6,855 nucleotides of DNA from Sulfitobacter sp. (GTDB taxonomy: Bacteria; Pseudomonadota; Alphaproteobacteria; Rhodobacterales; Rhodobacteraceae): positions 1-6,855 of the forward strand of contig JAGXHC010000257.1 in the NCBI GenBank assembly GCA_024636405.1. The letters are read 5' to 3'. Each line of letters begins with the position of its first letter. Positions within the stretch are counted from its first letter, which is position 1. A program made the position numbers and the translations under genes. Below, in pieces: positions 5,914 to 6,855 of this stretch. The notes under the pieces were generated by a model that saw nothing but the letters and a program-made list of their open reading frames with translations, had not been told where the DNA came from and ran no database searches.

Positions 5914-6855
5914 CCTTGCGCTCTCCCGATGGCGGTCAAAACCGCTTCGGCAGTGGCCGGGGCGTGCAGATCGCCAAAGGCAGACCCGCAGGCAGACACC
6001 GCATCCGACAGCGCCATAAACGCGGAGATGCCCAGCATCAGGGGGGGTTCGCCCACGGCCTTGGATCGGTAGATGGTATTGACGCGGTTGGGCTGATCCC
6101 ACAGATCGACATTAAAGACCGCAGGCCTGTCAGAACAGGCGGGGATTTTATAGGTCGATGGCGCGTGGGTGCGCAGGGTGCCTTTTTCGTCCCAGACCAG
6201 TTCTTCGGTGGTCAGCCAACCCGCGCCCTGGACATAGCCGCCTTCAATCTGCCCAATATCAAGCGCGGTGTTCAGCGACGCCCCGGCGTCATGCAAAATG
6301 TCGGCGCGCAGAATGCGGTTTTCGCCGGTCAGCGTGTCGATCACCACCTCGGTACACGCAGCACCATAGGCAAAATAGTAGAACGGCCGACCCCGGCCCG
6401 CAATGCGATCCCATTCGATATCAGGCGTTTTGTAGAATCCGGTGGCCGACAGGCTGACGCGGTTTTCATAGGCTGATGCAGCGGCGCGCGCGAATGTCAT
6501 TTCTGCGCCGCCCACGCGCACCATTCCATCTGCAAAGACCACATCCTGTGGCCGGGCCTGATGCTGCTCGGCCAGATGCTCCGCCATCCGGGTGCGTATG
6601 GTGTCACAGGCGATCTGTGTGGCCATGCCATTCAGGTCCGATCCCGATGACGCAGCCGTGGCCGAAGTGTTGGGCACTTTGGCGGTATCGGTTGCGGTGA
6701 TCCGTACCAGATCCAGCGGCACGCCGAACCGCGCGGCAGCAACCTGCGCAACCTTCTGGAACAGCCCCTGTCCCATCTCGGTGCCGCCGTGGTTCAGGTG
6801 GATTGAACCGTCCTGATAGACATGCACCAGCGCCCCGGCCTGATTGAGATGGGTG
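5910..6855 (-). CDS. xdhB: Xanthine dehydrogenase molybdenum-binding subunit XdhB, C-terminal part (start beyond right edge)
   Basis: This is the large, molybdopterin-binding subunit of the bacterial XdhA-XdhB enzyme that oxidises hypoxanthine to xanthine and xanthine to urate in the cytoplasm. The 314 residues visible are about 40 percent of the roughly 780 expected. Reading from the window edge gives THLNQAGALVHVYQ, then the cofactor-binding loop GGTEMGQG (fragment 23-30), a DIGQIEGGYVQGAGW block, an APSTYKIP block, and VGEPPLML. The Glu of that GEPP (fragment 269, codon 6048-6050) corresponds to the catalytic base known in Rhodobacter capsulatus and bovine enzymes. This segment therefore has the residues expected of an active hydroxylase; other active-site residues lie outside the window. 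Motifs favour xanthine dehydrogenase over CO or aldehyde dehydrogenase, and the adjoining xdhC agrees. No frameshift is visible, and the TGA overlaps the xdhC ATG by four bases. Confidence 0.95.
   Translation of the reverse strand, partial: THLNQAGALVHVYQDGSIHLNHGGTEMGQGLFQKVAQVAAARFGVPLDLVRITATDTAKVPNTSATAASSGSDLNGMATQIACDTIRTRMAEHLAEQHQARPQDVVFADGMVRVGGAEMTFARAAASAYENRVSLSATGFYKTPDIEWDRIAGRGRPFYYFAYGAACTEVVIDTLTGENRILRADILHDAGASLNTALDIGQIEGGYVQGAGWLTTEELVWDEKGTLRTHAPSTYKIPACSDRPAVFNVDLWDQPNRVNTIYRSKAVGEPPLMLGISAFMALSDAVSACGSAFGDLHAPATAEAVLTAIGRAQG

Noticed and set aside
5914..6102. N-terminal extension of XdhC by 63 residues
   Set aside because: The added residues are Arg/Cys/Gly-rich and lie out of frame within xdhB, unlike the N-terminal helix known in the family. 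The ATGA overlap and ribosome binding site favour 5913.

Overview
The window looks like chromosomal DNA from an alphaproteobacterium, most likely the Rhodobacteraceae/Roseobacter group. The basis is GC-rich DNA with strong G/C preference at third codon positions, tightly packed genes with ATGA overlaps, and proteins that read like marine roseobacter purine-catabolism proteins. This is an inference from sequence character; no rRNA or other phylogenetic marker is present.

Almost the whole window (about 427-6855) is one minus-strand transcription unit. In transcription order it holds: the C-terminal 314 residues of the molybdenum subunit of xanthine dehydrogenase (xdhB, cut by the right edge); the XdhC maturation factor; a two-domain ATPase of the nucleoside/purine (NupA/YufO-like) ABC family; two BPD_transp_2-type permeases; and a periplasmic BMP/PnrA-family binding protein. 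The xdhB/xdhC and xdhC/ATPase junctions are 4-nt ATGA overlaps, and the two permease genes abut with no spacer. A 72-nt gap separates the ATPase from the first permease, and a 55-nt gap separates the second permease from the binding protein. The second gap holds a perfect 9-bp-arm hairpin. A good intrinsic terminator (371-402) closes the unit just after the binding-protein gene.

The genes combine a purine-type importer with the enzyme system that oxidises hypoxanthine and xanthine to urate. The simplest reading is uptake of purine bases or nucleosides followed by oxidation as a nitrogen and carbon source. The operon promoter, xdhA and any regulator lie beyond the right edge.

At the far left (1-122, plus strand) is the last 39 codons of a cupin gene whose C-terminus matches ectoine synthase (EctC). 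It converges on the purine unit across a 304-bp non-coding interval (123-426) containing two hairpins. I see no mobile element, CRISPR array, tRNA, rRNA or riboswitch. I do not see a novel system here. The points most worth checking are the binding-protein leader hairpin, the short XdhC N-terminus, and the identity of the EctC-like gene.
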